A stretch of DNA of 56,830 nt from a bacterium (GTDB taxonomy: Bacteria > Bacteroidota > Bacteroidia > NS11-12g > UBA9320). Of this stretch, positions 8,410 to 17,804 are shown piece by piece; positions within the stretch are counted from its first letter, which is position 1, and each line of letters begins with the position of its first letter. Where the stretch lies: the NCBI GenBank assembly GCA_018223105.1, contig JAAEYY010000021.1, positions 1 to 56,830 on the forward strand. The letters run 5' to 3'. The translations under genes and the position numbers were made by a program. Under the pieces are notes generated by a model. It worked only from the letters and a program-made list of their open reading frames with translations, had not been told where the DNA came from and did no database searches.

Positions 8410-10482
8410 ATGAGGGCAGTGAGTAAGAACAAATACGCGGTAGATCGAGATATCCTGGAGGCCGCATTCAGACATATGTCGCTGGCAAGAGCCATGGCAG
8501 ACATCTACGACGAGAATCGACAGATTACTAAATATGTGCATTCTACATCGAAGGGGCACGAAGCAGCGCAATTGGCAATGGCCTATCATCTTACTCCAAT
8601 TGATTGGGTTGCTCCATACTACAGAGATGAATCTTTGTTGCTTGGAATAGGAATGAGCCCTTACCAGCTTATGTTACAATTACTGGCAAAGGCAGACGAT
8701 CCTTTTTCCGGAGGTAGAACCTACTATGCTCATCCTTCTTTACGCGATGATGATAAACCTAAAATAGCACATCAAAGCAGTGCAACCGGAATGCAAGCCA
8801 TACCAACAACCGGCATTGCTCAAGGAATTAAATACCTTAAAACTCAAAACATCATGGACAAAGAAGAGCAGCCTGTTGTGGTTTGCTCTATTGGCGATGG
8901 ATCAATGACAGAAGGTGAAGTTTCCGAAGCGCTCCAAATGGCCGTGCTACTCGAATTGCCTATTGTTTATTTTGTTCAGGATAACGATTGGGGAATCTCT
9001 GCCAGTGGCGATGAAATGAGAGCCATGGATGCCTATGAATTTGGATCCGGATTTAAAAACCTTAAAAGAATAAGAATTAATGGCAGTCTCTTTGAAGAGT
9101 GTCATCACGAGATAGGAAAAGCTTTAAAATGGGTGAGAAAACATCGCAAGCCCATGCTTATTCACTGTAAAGTCCCTTTGCTCGGGCACCATACCTCCGG
9201 TGTGAGAAAAGAATGGTACCGAGACGACCTGGAAGAAGATGAAAAAGACGATCCATATGTATTCTTCAGGAAGCATTTGCTAGAAAACGATTTCTCTGAA
9301 TCAGAGCTTGATACAATTGTTAAGGAGACTCGGACACAAATTGAAGAAGAATTTCAAAAAGCAGTGGATGCACCGGCACCTGAAGCACATACTCTAATGG
9401 ACCATGTAACTGCACCGAGCCCTATCACTGAGGAGCGAGGAGAACGCAGCCCTGCGGGGAAAGATAAAGTGATTATGGTTGATGCCGCTTTATACGCCAT
9501 GGACGAGATCATGAGCAAACATCCTGAAGCAGTATTATATGGGCAGGATGTTGGGATCCGATTAGGAGGTGTATTTAGAGAAGCAGCTACACTTGCCAAA
9601 AAACACGGCAAACACCGTGTATTTAATACTCCTATTCAAGAAGCTTATATTGTAGGATCTACAGCGGGAATGAGTGCTGTTGGCTGCAAACCAATTGTAG
9701 AAATTCAGTTTGCTGATTATATCTGGCCGGGAGTAAACCAATTGGTAACAGAGCTCTCTAAGAGTTCATACCTGTCTATGGGTAAATTTCCGGTTCAATC
9801 CTTAATTCGAATTCCAACCGGAGCTTATGGTGGAGGCGGACCTTACCACAGCGGAACGGTGGAGTCATCGATTCTTCCAATTAAAGGAATCAAAATTGTC
9901 TACCCTTCAAATGCAGCAGATATGAAAGGCTTGATGAAAGCCGCTTTCTACGACCCCAACCCTGTCGTTATGTTTGAGCATAAAGGTATTTACTGGAGTA
10001 AGGTACCGGGAACAGAAGGAGCGAAAATGGTGGAGCCGGATGAAGACTATGTAATTCCTTTGGGTAAAGCCAGAATTCACTTGGAAGCAGACCCCGATCG
10101 AATTAAATACGGCGAATCTCTGAGTATTATTACCTATGGTATGGGTGTCTGGTGGGCCAATGCTGCCGCAAAATCTTTTGAAGGCCAAGTTGAAATAGTA
10201 GACCTAAGAACCTTGAATCCATGTGATGATGAAGCCATCTTTGAGTCAGTGCGAAAACATAACAAGGTAATTGTCTTAACAGAAGAAACTTTAAACAACT
10301 CTTTTGCTCAGGCCATTGCAGGCAGAATACAAGAAGCCTGTTTCCAACATTTGGATGCCCCCGTTAAATGTATTGGCTCTGCTAATATTCCGGCAGTTCC
10401 TTTGAACCAAGATATGGAAGCGGTTATGCTTCCAAGTGCAGAAAAAGTAAAAGACGCCATCTCAGAACTACTCGAATTTTAA
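8410..10482 (+). CDS. 2-oxo acid dehydrogenase E1, alpha and beta subunits fused
   Basis: A 690-residue thiamine-diphosphate enzyme. The alpha half (about 1-335) carries the cofactor motif GDGSMTEGE ... NDWGIS. The beta half (about 355-690) contains the transketolase-like pyrimidine and C-terminal domains (YGQDVGIRLGGVF, GAYGGGGPYHSG, LRTLNPCD). The linker around 330-355 is Pro/Ala/Glu-rich. Most bacteria encode these as two genes; the fused form is common in Bacteroidota and usually annotated as branched-chain 2-oxoisovalerate dehydrogenase. No E2 or E3 gene is nearby, so the exact substrate is inferred. The stop overlaps the next ATG by one base. Confidence 0.9.
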   Translation: MRAVSKNKYAVDRDILEAAFRHMSLARAMADIYDENRQITKYVHSTSKGHEAAQLAMAYHLTPIDWVAPYYRDESLLLGIGMSPYQLMLQLLAKADDPFSGGRTYYAHPSLRDDDKPKIAHQSSATGMQAIPTTGIAQGIKYLKTQNIMDKEEQPVVVCSIGDGSMTEGEVSEALQMAVLLELPIVYFVQDNDWGISASGDEMRAMDAYEFGSGFKNLKRIRINGSLFEECHHEIGKALKWVRKHRKPMLIHCKVPLLGHHTSGVRKEWYRDDLEEDEKDDPYVFFRKHLLENDFSESELDTIVKETRTQIEEEFQKAVDAPAPEAHTLMDHVTAPSPITEERGERSPAGKDKVIMVDAALYAMDEIMSKHPEAVLYGQDVGIRLGGVFREAATLAKKHGKHRVFNTPIQEAYIVGSTAGMSAVGCKPIVEIQFADYIWPGVNQLVTELSKSSYLSMGKFPVQSLIRIPTGAYGGGGPYHSGTVESSILPIKGIKIVYPSNAADMKGLMKAAFYDPNPVVMFEHKGIYWSKVPGTEGAKMVEPDEDYVIPLGKARIHLEADPDRIKYGESLSIITYGMGVWWANAAAKSFEGQVEIVDLRTLNPCDDEAIFESVRKHNKVIVLTEETLNNSFAQAIAGRIQEACFQHLDAPVKCIGSANIPAVPLNQDMEAVMLPSAEKVKDAISELLEF

Positions 10483-11255
10483 TGAAGAAGATACTTAGCT
10501 ACAACGTAAATGGGATAAGAGCTGCTTTGCGAAAAGGCTTGGCAGATTACCTTCTGGAAGAAGATGCAGATGTGGTTTGTTTCCAAGAGCTGAAAGCCAT
10601 GGAAGATCAAATTGATCCCGAGTCAATTTCAGCGCTTACTCACTACCACAAATTCTACTTCTCAGCCGAGAAAAAAGGATATAGCGGAGTTGGGATATAT
10701 TCAAAAGAGCAGCCTGTAAATATTGTAGAAGGTTGTGGTCATGAGCTATTTGACAAAGAAGGTCGTGTACTAAGACTGGATTTTGAAGATTATTCGGTGA
10801 TCAGTGCTTATTTCCCTTCCGGGACCACAGGCGATATTCGGCAAGATGTTAAGTACGATTTCCTGGATTACTTCTTTGAATACACACAAAAGCTAAGAAA
10901 TGAAATCCCTAATCTGATTGTCTGCGGTGATTACAACATATGTAACAAACCCATAGACATTCACAATCCGGTGAGTAATAAGAATTCTTCCGGATTTCTT
11001 CCTGAAGAGAGAGAATGGATGGATAAATGGTTTGAAAACAACATGATAGATAGCTTTAGAGCCATTCACGGAGACAAACCTGATCAATACACCTGGTGGA
11101 GCTTTAGAGCAAATGCAAGGGCAAATAACAAGGGTTGGAGAATTGATTATATCTCAGTAGCTAATACACTGAAAGATAAATTAGTAGGTGCTGAAATCAG
11201 ACCCTCAGCTGTACATTCAGATCACTGTCCGATTTACGCTGTTTTGGATTTATAA
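10482..11255 (+). CDS. xth: Exodeoxyribonuclease III / AP endonuclease
   Basis: Cuts DNA at abasic sites and trims 3' ends in base excision repair. The 257-residue protein has the endonuclease/exonuclease/phosphatase fold signatures: NVNGIRAA at the N-terminus, metal-binding Glu in CFQELKA, GDYNICN in the middle, and catalytic SDHCPIYA at the end. Its ATG overlaps the stop of the E1 gene (TAATG), so it is probably translated from the same mRNA although the functions are unrelated. The last six bases overlap the convergent PorP gene. Confidence 0.95.
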   Translation: MKKILSYNVNGIRAALRKGLADYLLEEDADVVCFQELKAMEDQIDPESISALTHYHKFYFSAEKKGYSGVGIYSKEQPVNIVEGCGHELFDKEGRVLRLDFEDYSVISAYFPSGTTGDIRQDVKYDFLDYFFEYTQKLRNEIPNLIVCGDYNICNKPIDIHNPVSNKNSSGFLPEEREWMDKWFENNMIDSFRAIHGDKPDQYTWWSFRANARANNKGWRIDYISVANTLKDKLVGAEIRPSAVHSDHCPIYAVLDL

Positions 11256-12254
11256 ATCCAGTCTAAGGTTAAACTCAAATCTGGGTTTCTTACCCATGTT
11301 TACATAACCTTCTCCCGGTTCATGATAGATATCACCATCTGATCGAAATTCTGATTCTTCTACGAAAAAGGCACTCACTTCAAGACTCAGCTTTTCTAAA
11401 AATGTTATGCCTCCGGAAAGCATGTATACCGTGTTTTCGTTGTACATAACACCTGCTCCTGCGCTAAACTTATTCTCAGAAAGCAGAAATGTTTGAAATC
11501 CAAAGTAATCTATACCTGCAAAATCAGGATTTCTGAAATGTGCAATATGGGTCATGCTCAATTCTTCATTAATGTCCCACTCGTAAATGAAATGGAAAGT
11601 GGTATTTAGACCTGCTTTTTCAAGGTAGTTTGACGGATATAAAATAGTAGTGTCCACTCTTGCATTAAATGTATCTCCATCTACTTCTCTGGGCTCAAGG
11701 TAAGGCTGCGGGAAAGGAATAAAATTAGGCTGGTTCAATTTACTCATTGCAAACCCGAATGTGAATCCCTTCTTCTTGATGCTCATCCCTGCACCAATGT
11801 CAAAACCTGTTATGTTAGAGTCGGCGTAAACAAAATGGTTTGGACCCCAAACCTTATTAAATTCTCCTGTTTTGGCATAATCCGAGTAATATCCGCCTTC
11901 AATCCCCAAAGTGAAAATTGCGCCTGCTTCAGATTTAAAAGCATAAGAACCATATACTTTATATGCATCGTAGCGATTCAATCTTGTTTCTGCTTTGCTG
12001 GCATGAGCACCTAATCGCAGTCTATCATCGAAATTGAATTCTAAAGCACTGGTATAGTTGATGTAATCATCAATATCACTTGTAGGACTCATGTACACAG
12101 AATTTGTGAAGGTCATAAAGTCATAAGAATAATTCTGTAATGCAGGATTAAAGATGGCAAGTGTTTTATTGTTGCTTGTAAGATCGCTTTGCGCATGTGC
12201 AAATTGAAGTCCTCCAATACATAAGAACACAAGAAGGGATTTAAAAATCTTCAT
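11250..12254 (-). CDS. PorP/SprF-family outer membrane protein
   Basis: A 334-residue protein with a signal peptide (MKIFKSLLVFLCIGG, cleavage after AHA) and alternating beta strands throughout. The C-terminal GGITF and PRFEFNLRLDL match the PorP/SprF family, whose members are barrel proteins of the type IX secretion and gliding machinery. Family members often anchor or export a specific partner with a gliding-type C-terminus; the 1721-residue protein in this window is such a partner type, though not adjacent. It follows the threonine dehydrogenase gene by six bases and is probably co-transcribed with it. Confidence 0.8.
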   Translation of the reverse strand: MKIFKSLLVFLCIGGLQFAHAQSDLTSNNKTLAIFNPALQNYSYDFMTFTNSVYMSPTSDIDDYINYTSALEFNFDDRLRLGAHASKAETRLNRYDAYKVYGSYAFKSEAGAIFTLGIEGGYYSDYAKTGEFNKVWGPNHFVYADSNITGFDIGAGMSIKKKGFTFGFAMSKLNQPNFIPFPQPYLEPREVDGDTFNARVDTTILYPSNYLEKAGLNTTFHFIYEWDINEELSMTHIAHFRNPDFAGIDYFGFQTFLLSENKFSAGAGVMYNENTVYMLSGGITFLEKLSLEVSAFFVEESEFRSDGDIYHEPGEGYVNMGKKPRFEFNLRLDL

Positions 12255-12260
12255 TTTCTG

Positions 12261-13211
12261 TTATATACTTTGTTTACCGAGGTTTTCCAGCATGTTTTTC
12301 ACCAGTGCTTCGAGATTGTATTTTGGCATCCAATCCCAATCTTGCCTCGCTGCTGAATCATCTATACTACAAGGCCAGCTGTCTGCTATTTTTTGTCTAT
12401 GATCAGGAGCATATGAAATGCTAAACTCCGGAATATGTTTCTTAATTTCTTCTGTGAGTTGCTCCGGGTTAAAGCTCAATCCGGCAATATTATAACTGCT
12501 TTTGAGTTTCACCTTATCTGCCTCGGCATGGGTGATTTCTAGAGTAGCTCTCACTGCATCTTCCATGTGCATCATAGGAAGTTCTGTTTCAGGGCCAAGA
12601 AAACACTCATATTGGCCATCCGACAAGGCTTTATGGAAAATATCTACGGCATAATCCGTAGTACCTCCACCGGGCAGAGATTTCCAGCCGATTAAACCGG
12701 GATATCGGATACTCCTCACATCAAGTCCATATCGATTGAAATAATATTCACAATAGCGCTCTCCTGCCATTTTGGTAATGCCATAAATCGTATTGGGCTC
12801 CAAAATAGTTTGTTGTGGTGTATTCACCCTTGGAGTTGTAGGTCCAAATACGGCAATAGAACTCGGCCAGAAAATACGTTTCACATTGTATTGAAGACAA
12901 GCATCGAAGATGTTGAAGAGGCCGTTCATATTTAAATCCCAACCAAATTTCGGATTCTTCTCCGCTGTTGCGGATAGAAGGGCAGCCAAATGATACACCA
13001 TGGTTGGTTTGTACTTATTAAAGACCTCGGCAATTTTGTCTTTGTCGAGCACGTCTAAGACCTCGAAAGGGCTATTTTTAAACACCGGATGATCCGTGGT
13101 TCTGATATCACTTGCAACCACATTATCCGCTCCATACATCTCTTGAAGATTCTCGAGCAATTCGGTTCCTACTTGACCACAGGAACCTATAATCAGAACT
13201 TTTTCTGCCAT
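12261..13211 (-). CDS. L-threonine 3-dehydrogenase, SDR/epimerase type
   Basis: A 316-residue extended short-chain dehydrogenase. The NAD-binding loop is IGSCGQVGTEL, the catalytic Ser lies in WPSSIAVFG, and Tyr and Lys lie in YGITK. The stretch RYPGLIGWKSLPGGG is characteristic of the UDP-galactose-epimerase-like L-threonine dehydrogenases described from Flavobacterium, which oxidise threonine to 2-amino-3-oxobutyrate. A plain sugar epimerase is less likely. No glycine C-acetyltransferase gene is beside it. A TACTTTCG box (13221-13228, minus strand) is a one-mismatch -7 element. Confidence 0.82.
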   Translation of the reverse strand: MAEKVLIIGSCGQVGTELLENLQEMYGADNVVASDIRTTDHPVFKNSPFEVLDVLDKDKIAEVFNKYKPTMVYHLAALLSATAEKNPKFGWDLNMNGLFNIFDACLQYNVKRIFWPSSIAVFGPTTPRVNTPQQTILEPNTIYGITKMAGERYCEYYFNRYGLDVRSIRYPGLIGWKSLPGGGTTDYAVDIFHKALSDGQYECFLGPETELPMMHMEDAVRATLEITHAEADKVKLKSSYNIAGLSFNPEQLTEEIKKHIPEFSISYAPDHRQKIADSWPCSIDDSAARQDWDWMPKYNLEALVKNMLENLGKQSI

Positions 13212-13245
13212 TATCGACTGCGAAAGTAAATAATATAGTGGAGAC

Positions 13246-13896
13246 TTAATGCCATGTTTTCACACCCGCCTCAATTCGAAAGTTGAGATGATTTTCTACC
13301 GGAGGTATTGGGCATGAATAATCGTGATTGTATGCACAGTAAGGATTGTAACAATAATTAAAGTCAATTACAGGGTTTTTTAGGTCGTCCGGACTAAAGT
13401 CTAAATACCTTCCGGCGCCATAGGTTTCCTTCCCATTTGTAAGGTCTTTGAAAGGGCAAAATAAGTAGTCAGGATGTTCAACATTCTGATAAAGAGCTAA
13501 ACTGCCCGAGTCGCCCATGATCTCAAAATGTAAAATACCATATCTCTTGTATTCCGGAGTTCTTTCAGTATTTGTTTTCATCTCAAATACTTCGCCGTTC
13601 TCAATCTTTTCAAACCTAGCTTTTACTCTGTATTTTTCTGATGGTTCAAAGTATTGCAAGGGCTTTGCATCTATCAATTCCTCTTTGGGAATCACTGCAT
13701 TCTGACCACTCAGAAAAACAACACTCATGCTATCTTGGTATCGCTTTACTCTTTTTTGGTAAGGATTGAGTCCTTCGTATTCCTTATCCTGAACGCCTTG
13801 TACTAGCTCTTTGCTTTCTGAACTTTCTGTCCATTTACTTCTGTCGCTACAAGAAAACAGGACCAAGGCTGAAAGAATTATAAGTGCGTATCTCAT
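13246..13896 (-). CDS. DUF1684 lipoprotein
   Basis: A 216-residue protein with a lipoprotein signal (MRYALIILSALVLFSC; the Cys is the lipidated residue) and a DUF1684 domain. The domain ends with NPYCAYNHDYSCPIPPVENHL, a Cys/Tyr/Pro-rich stretch typical of the family, and contains YGAGRYLDF upstream of it. The function of DUF1684 is unknown. The start is the ATG at 13896; an upstream TTG has no support. It follows the oligopeptidase gene by 23 bases on the same strand and is likely co-transcribed. Confidence 0.82.
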   Translation of the reverse strand: MRYALIILSALVLFSCSDRSKWTESSESKELVQGVQDKEYEGLNPYQKRVKRYQDSMSVVFLSGQNAVIPKEELIDAKPLQYFEPSEKYRVKARFEKIENGEVFEMKTNTERTPEYKRYGILHFEIMGDSGSLALYQNVEHPDYLFCPFKDLTNGKETYGAGRYLDFSPDDLKNPVIDFNYCYNPYCAYNHDYSCPIPPVENHLNFRIEAGVKTWH

Positions 13897-13919
13897 ATTA
13901 AACCTCAAAACTATAAAAT

Positions 13920-15953
13920 CTAGGAGTTGATTCCTTCGAGCATGAGTAAAAAAGCGTAATCCATAGCAGTTTCTTTATGTACTGCAAATCTTCCACTGGC
14001 ACCGCTATGTCCGGTTTCCATATTCGTATGGAGTAATAGCAGTTTATCGTTGGTTCTCATTTCACGCAGCTTGGCCACCCACTTTGCAGGCTCCCAGTAT
14101 TGCACCTGACTGTCGTGCAAGCCTGTAGTAACCAATATGTTAGGGTAATCAGTAGCTTTTACATTGTCATAAGGTGAATAGGATTTGATATAATCGTAAT
14201 ATTCCCTCTCATTGGGATTTCCCCACTCATCGTATTCTCCGGTAGTAAGGGGAATAGACTCATCGAGCATAGTGGTTACCACATCTACGAAAGGTACAGC
14301 CGCTATTACACCATTCCAGAGCTCAGGTTTGAGATTCAAAATTGCACCCATAAGGAGTCCGCCTGCACTACCCCCCATAGCATAAAGATGCTCTCTTTGG
14401 GTGTAGCCTAATTCAATTAGAGTTTCGGCTGAATCAATGAAATCTGTGAAGGTGTTTTTCTTTTTCAGGAGTTTCCCATCCTCATACCAGGCTCTTCCTA
14501 GGTCTTCACCTCCTCGTATGTGAGCAATAGCCCAAATAAACCCGCGGTCTAGCAGACTTAATCTTGAAGTACTAAAGTATGGGTCCATAGAATGGCCATA
14601 AGAACCGTAACCGTAAAGCACAAGAGGATTAGGCGACTTCAACTTATCCTTTCTATATACCAGCGAAACCGGTACCATAACCCCATCTCTGGCTTTCACC
14701 TCAATACGCTTTGCTTCATATAAAGTCTCGTCGTACCCGCCTACTACTTCTTGCTGTTTTAAAAGCGTTTTCTCTCCGGTATTCATATTGTAATCATACA
14801 CGGAAGTAGGAACCGTGAGTGATGTATATCCAAATCGCAAAACTTCAGAATTAAAATCCGGATTTATTGCCGTCCAACAACTATAGGTCTCTTCTTCGAA
14901 GGGTAAGTAGTGCTCGGTTTTACCTTTATGTTCTATAATCCTTAGGTGACTTAAACCTTTGGTTCTTTCTTCTACCACCAAATGATCTTTAAAGATTTCG
15001 ATTCCTTCTAGTAAGGTATCTTTTCTGTGGCCGATGAGTTGTTCCCAATTATCACGAGTAGTATGAAGCAGAGGACAGGTCATTAGCTTGAAGTTTTGTG
15101 CATCCCAATTTGTAAGAATATACCACTGATCTTCGTAATGACTTATACCGTATTCCATCCCTCTGATTCTCTCTTGAAAGATCTCAAAATTGTCTAGAGG
15201 AGAATCGGCAGGCAAATAGCGATACTCAGAAGTTAAAGTGCTTCCGGAGGAAACGATGATGAATTTCTGCGACTTGCTCTTGTACACCGAGCAGTAAAAC
15301 GTTTCATCTCGCTCTTCAAATTTCTCGTGGATATTTCCGGTGAACAAGTCAACGCTATTCACTTTATACGATCGAAGAGTTTGATCATCGCGAAGCGCAT
15401 AAAAAAGCGTTCTATTATCGTCGGCCCATGCGATACTCGCACTAGTACCCGGTACTTCAATATCCATCATACTACCGGTTTCAAGATTTTTTACTTTGAG
15501 GGTATAAATCCTTCTGCCTAAAGTATCCTCCCCAAAGGCAAGCATGGTATTATCTGCACTTACTGAAAGTCCTGCAACATGAAAATAGTCTTTCCCTTCG
15601 GCAAGTTCATTCACATCTAGCATTACTTCTTCTTGATGATCGAGATCAACCGGCTTTCTGCAATAAAGAGGATATTCTTTACCACTTACATATCTACTGT
15701 AATACCAATATCCATTCTTGAAATAAGGCACACTCTCATCGTCTTCCTTTATTCTTCCGACAATTTCTTTGTAAAGGGTTTCCTGAAGTTGCTCTGTTGA
15801 CTTCATTCGCTCTGCGGTATATTGATTTTCAGCGCTTAAATAAGACAAAACATCTTTATTCTCACGCTGGTTTAGCCAGTAATAATTGTCTATCCGGGTA
15901 TCTCCGTGGATACTGAGTTCTTTGGGGCGTTTTTCTGCGCGCGGTTCCTGCAT
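13920..15953 (-). CDS. ptrB: Oligopeptidase B-like S9A serine peptidase
   Basis: A 677-residue prolyl-oligopeptidase family enzyme that cuts short peptides, for oligopeptidase B after Arg or Lys. The N-terminal part (about 70-400) is the seven-bladed propeller. The C-terminal part is an alpha/beta hydrolase with catalytic Ser in YAMGGSAGGLLMG, Asp in the GLHDSQVQYWEP region and His in ETGHSGASGR. HIRGGEDLGRAWYEDG is a family signature. No signal peptide is present, so it is cytoplasmic. I chose the ATG at 15953; a GTG two codons earlier is possible. Confidence 0.9.
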   Translation of the reverse strand: MQEPRAEKRPKELSIHGDTRIDNYYWLNQRENKDVLSYLSAENQYTAERMKSTEQLQETLYKEIVGRIKEDDESVPYFKNGYWYYSRYVSGKEYPLYCRKPVDLDHQEEVMLDVNELAEGKDYFHVAGLSVSADNTMLAFGEDTLGRRIYTLKVKNLETGSMMDIEVPGTSASIAWADDNRTLFYALRDDQTLRSYKVNSVDLFTGNIHEKFEERDETFYCSVYKSKSQKFIIVSSGSTLTSEYRYLPADSPLDNFEIFQERIRGMEYGISHYEDQWYILTNWDAQNFKLMTCPLLHTTRDNWEQLIGHRKDTLLEGIEIFKDHLVVEERTKGLSHLRIIEHKGKTEHYLPFEEETYSCWTAINPDFNSEVLRFGYTSLTVPTSVYDYNMNTGEKTLLKQQEVVGGYDETLYEAKRIEVKARDGVMVPVSLVYRKDKLKSPNPLVLYGYGSYGHSMDPYFSTSRLSLLDRGFIWAIAHIRGGEDLGRAWYEDGKLLKKKNTFTDFIDSAETLIELGYTQREHLYAMGGSAGGLLMGAILNLKPELWNGVIAAVPFVDVVTTMLDESIPLTTGEYDEWGNPNEREYYDYIKSYSPYDNVKATDYPNILVTTGLHDSQVQYWEPAKWVAKLREMRTNDKLLLLHTNMETGHSGASGRFAVHKETAMDYAFLLMLEGINS

Positions 15954-16068
15954 AACCACAAGATTATAGGATACATTTTAAGAGTTAGGTGCTTCTATGT
16001 TGGAGAAATAAACATTTTATTGGACACCATTCCTTATTTCATGGTATTTCAAATTGTAATATTGCTCC

Positions 16069-16764
16069 ATGAACCACAAGGTGTACCTCATACCTAACTT
16101 CATCGGAGATCAAAATGCCGATCTATTACCAAAAAATACGCTTGATAAAATTCACGAGCTCAAGGTCTTTATTGTTGAGCGCGAAAAGACCGCAAGAGCA
16201 TTTCTGAAGGCCATAGATCACCCATGCCCACAACCCGACTTCATTTTTCACGAACTGGATAAACACAATTCTTATGAAGGCTTTAGAAAGTTCTTTAATG
16301 ATCAAATTAAAAAAAACAACATTGGTCTTCTTTCAGAAGCCGGCCTTCCTGCAATAGCCGACCCCGGTTCTGAGGTGGTTAAATACGCCCATAAAAATAA
16401 TTGTGCTGTTGTTCCTCTAGCGGGAAGCTCTTCTTTATTTCTCGCTTTGACGGCTTCAGGGATGAATGGACAGCAATTTACTTTCCACGGTTATTTACCA
16501 ATTCAGAAACCCGACAAGATAAAAGCCTTGAAGCAACTTGAGCGAAATGCCAGGAATCACACTCAAATCTTTATCGAAACACCTTACCGAAATAATGATA
16601 TGCTTCAATGCATGGTGGATAATCTCGCATCCAATACCATAATGGCTTTTGCTTGTGATTTGGAAACTGATAACCAAACCATTGTCTCTGGTAATCCCTC
16701 TGATTTCAAAGGGAAAAGCTACGACCTGCATAAACGACCCTGTGTTTTTATGATTCAGTCGTAA
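16069..16764 (+). CDS. RsmI-like tetrapyrrole methylase family protein
   Basis: A 231-residue SAM-dependent methyltransferase of the fold used by RsmI, which 2'-O-methylates 16S rRNA. Signatures are SEAGLPAIADPG, the cofactor loop VVPLAGSSSLFLAL and TFHGYLP, plus ETPYRN. It is about 50 residues shorter than E. coli RsmI and lacks the C-terminal extension. It may be the second, shorter paralogue found in many Bacteroidota, so the target is uncertain. A TAATATTG box ends five bases before the ATG, so the message may be leaderless. Confidence 0.8.
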   Translation: MNHKVYLIPNFIGDQNADLLPKNTLDKIHELKVFIVEREKTARAFLKAIDHPCPQPDFIFHELDKHNSYEGFRKFFNDQIKKNNIGLLSEAGLPAIADPGSEVVKYAHKNNCAVVPLAGSSSLFLALTASGMNGQQFTFHGYLPIQKPDKIKALKQLERNARNHTQIFIETPYRNNDMLQCMVDNLASNTIMAFACDLETDNQTIVSGNPSDFKGKSYDLHKRPCVFMIQS

Positions 16765-16793
16765 CATATCATTTCGAAATACGTATTACAAGT

Positions 16794-17804
16794 ATGAGAA
16801 TACTTGTAGCGCTAATTATTCTAATTGGTTTTAATGTAAATGCACAACTTCCGAAGTATCTGGTTCTCGAAGGTGGAGGAATTAGAGGCCTGGCCTATAG
16901 TGGAGCACTGGAAACGCTGGACTCCTCAGGTGTACTTGACGAAATAGAATGCATTGCCGGCACTTCTTCAGGTGCTATTGCGGGTTCACTTTATGCGATT
17001 GGATACGAGCCAACAGAGATTACGGAAATCATGATGGAAACCAGTATCCAAAACTTTAACCAAGTTGGGTTTCCTCTTTTCGGCGGTATTAGAAGAATGA
17101 AAAAATCGTATGGCTACTATTCAACCGAAAGATTTGAAAAGACCATTGAAAAGCTCATTGAAAAACGAGGTTTGAATCCGGAGCTGAGCTTTGCCGAACT
17201 TCATCAAATGAGAACAAAGGATGCTCGCTATAAAGATCTCTACATCACCGGTACCTCAATGAATGAACAGGCACCGGTAATTTTCTCTTATGAGACTTAT
17301 CCAAATATGAAAATATCAACAGCGCTCAGAATTAGCATTAGTATTCCGCTGTATTTTGAAGCTATATTTCTCGACAGCAACGGTACTGTTCAAGATCAAA
17401 AGACATGTCCGGACTGTGACATTATGGTAGATGGAGGAGTACTTAACAATTACCCCATTCACCTATTCGATTCCATTGCATATGATAGTACCGGACAAGA
17501 AATTATCTTCCCCAACCCTTACACTTTAGGCCTTAAACTTGAGCGCAGCGACCAGGTTAATTATGGCTATGATTTAGCACCTTATCAAGTGAACAATATG
17601 GGCGATTTTGTAGGAGCAGTATATACCTTAAGTTTTGAAAACCTGAATCGCGAACATCTTTGTAAGCAACACTATGAGCAGACCGTTGTTATCGATAATT
17701 TAGATATGAATCCACGAGTGCGAAGAATTCCGAAAAAAGAGAAGCAGAAGTTGATAGAGAGTGGCAGAAACGGTGCGCGAGAATACCTTATCGCAGTAAG
17801 GTAA
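16794..17804 (+). CDS. Patatin-like phospholipase, secreted
   Basis: A 336-residue protein with a signal peptide (MRILVALIILIGFNVNAQ) and a patatin domain. The oxyanion hole is GGGIRGLAYSG, the nucleophile lies in GTSSG (GxSxG), and the catalytic Asp lies in DGGVLNNYP. Such enzymes hydrolyse acyl chains from lipids. Because it is exported, it should act in the periplasm or outer membrane. It lacks the C-terminal barrel seen in some T9-linked patatins. Its 3' end overlaps the convergent giant PKD gene by 17 bases. Confidence 0.9.
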   Translation: MRILVALIILIGFNVNAQLPKYLVLEGGGIRGLAYSGALETLDSSGVLDEIECIAGTSSGAIAGSLYAIGYEPTEITEIMMETSIQNFNQVGFPLFGGIRRMKKSYGYYSTERFEKTIEKLIEKRGLNPELSFAELHQMRTKDARYKDLYITGTSMNEQAPVIFSYETYPNMKISTALRISISIPLYFEAIFLDSNGTVQDQKTCPDCDIMVDGGVLNNYPIHLFDSIAYDSTGQEIIFPNPYTLGLKLERSDQVNYGYDLAPYQVNNMGDFVGAVYTLSFENLNREHLCKQHYEQTVVIDNLDMNPRVRRIPKKEKQKLIESGRNGAREYLIAVR

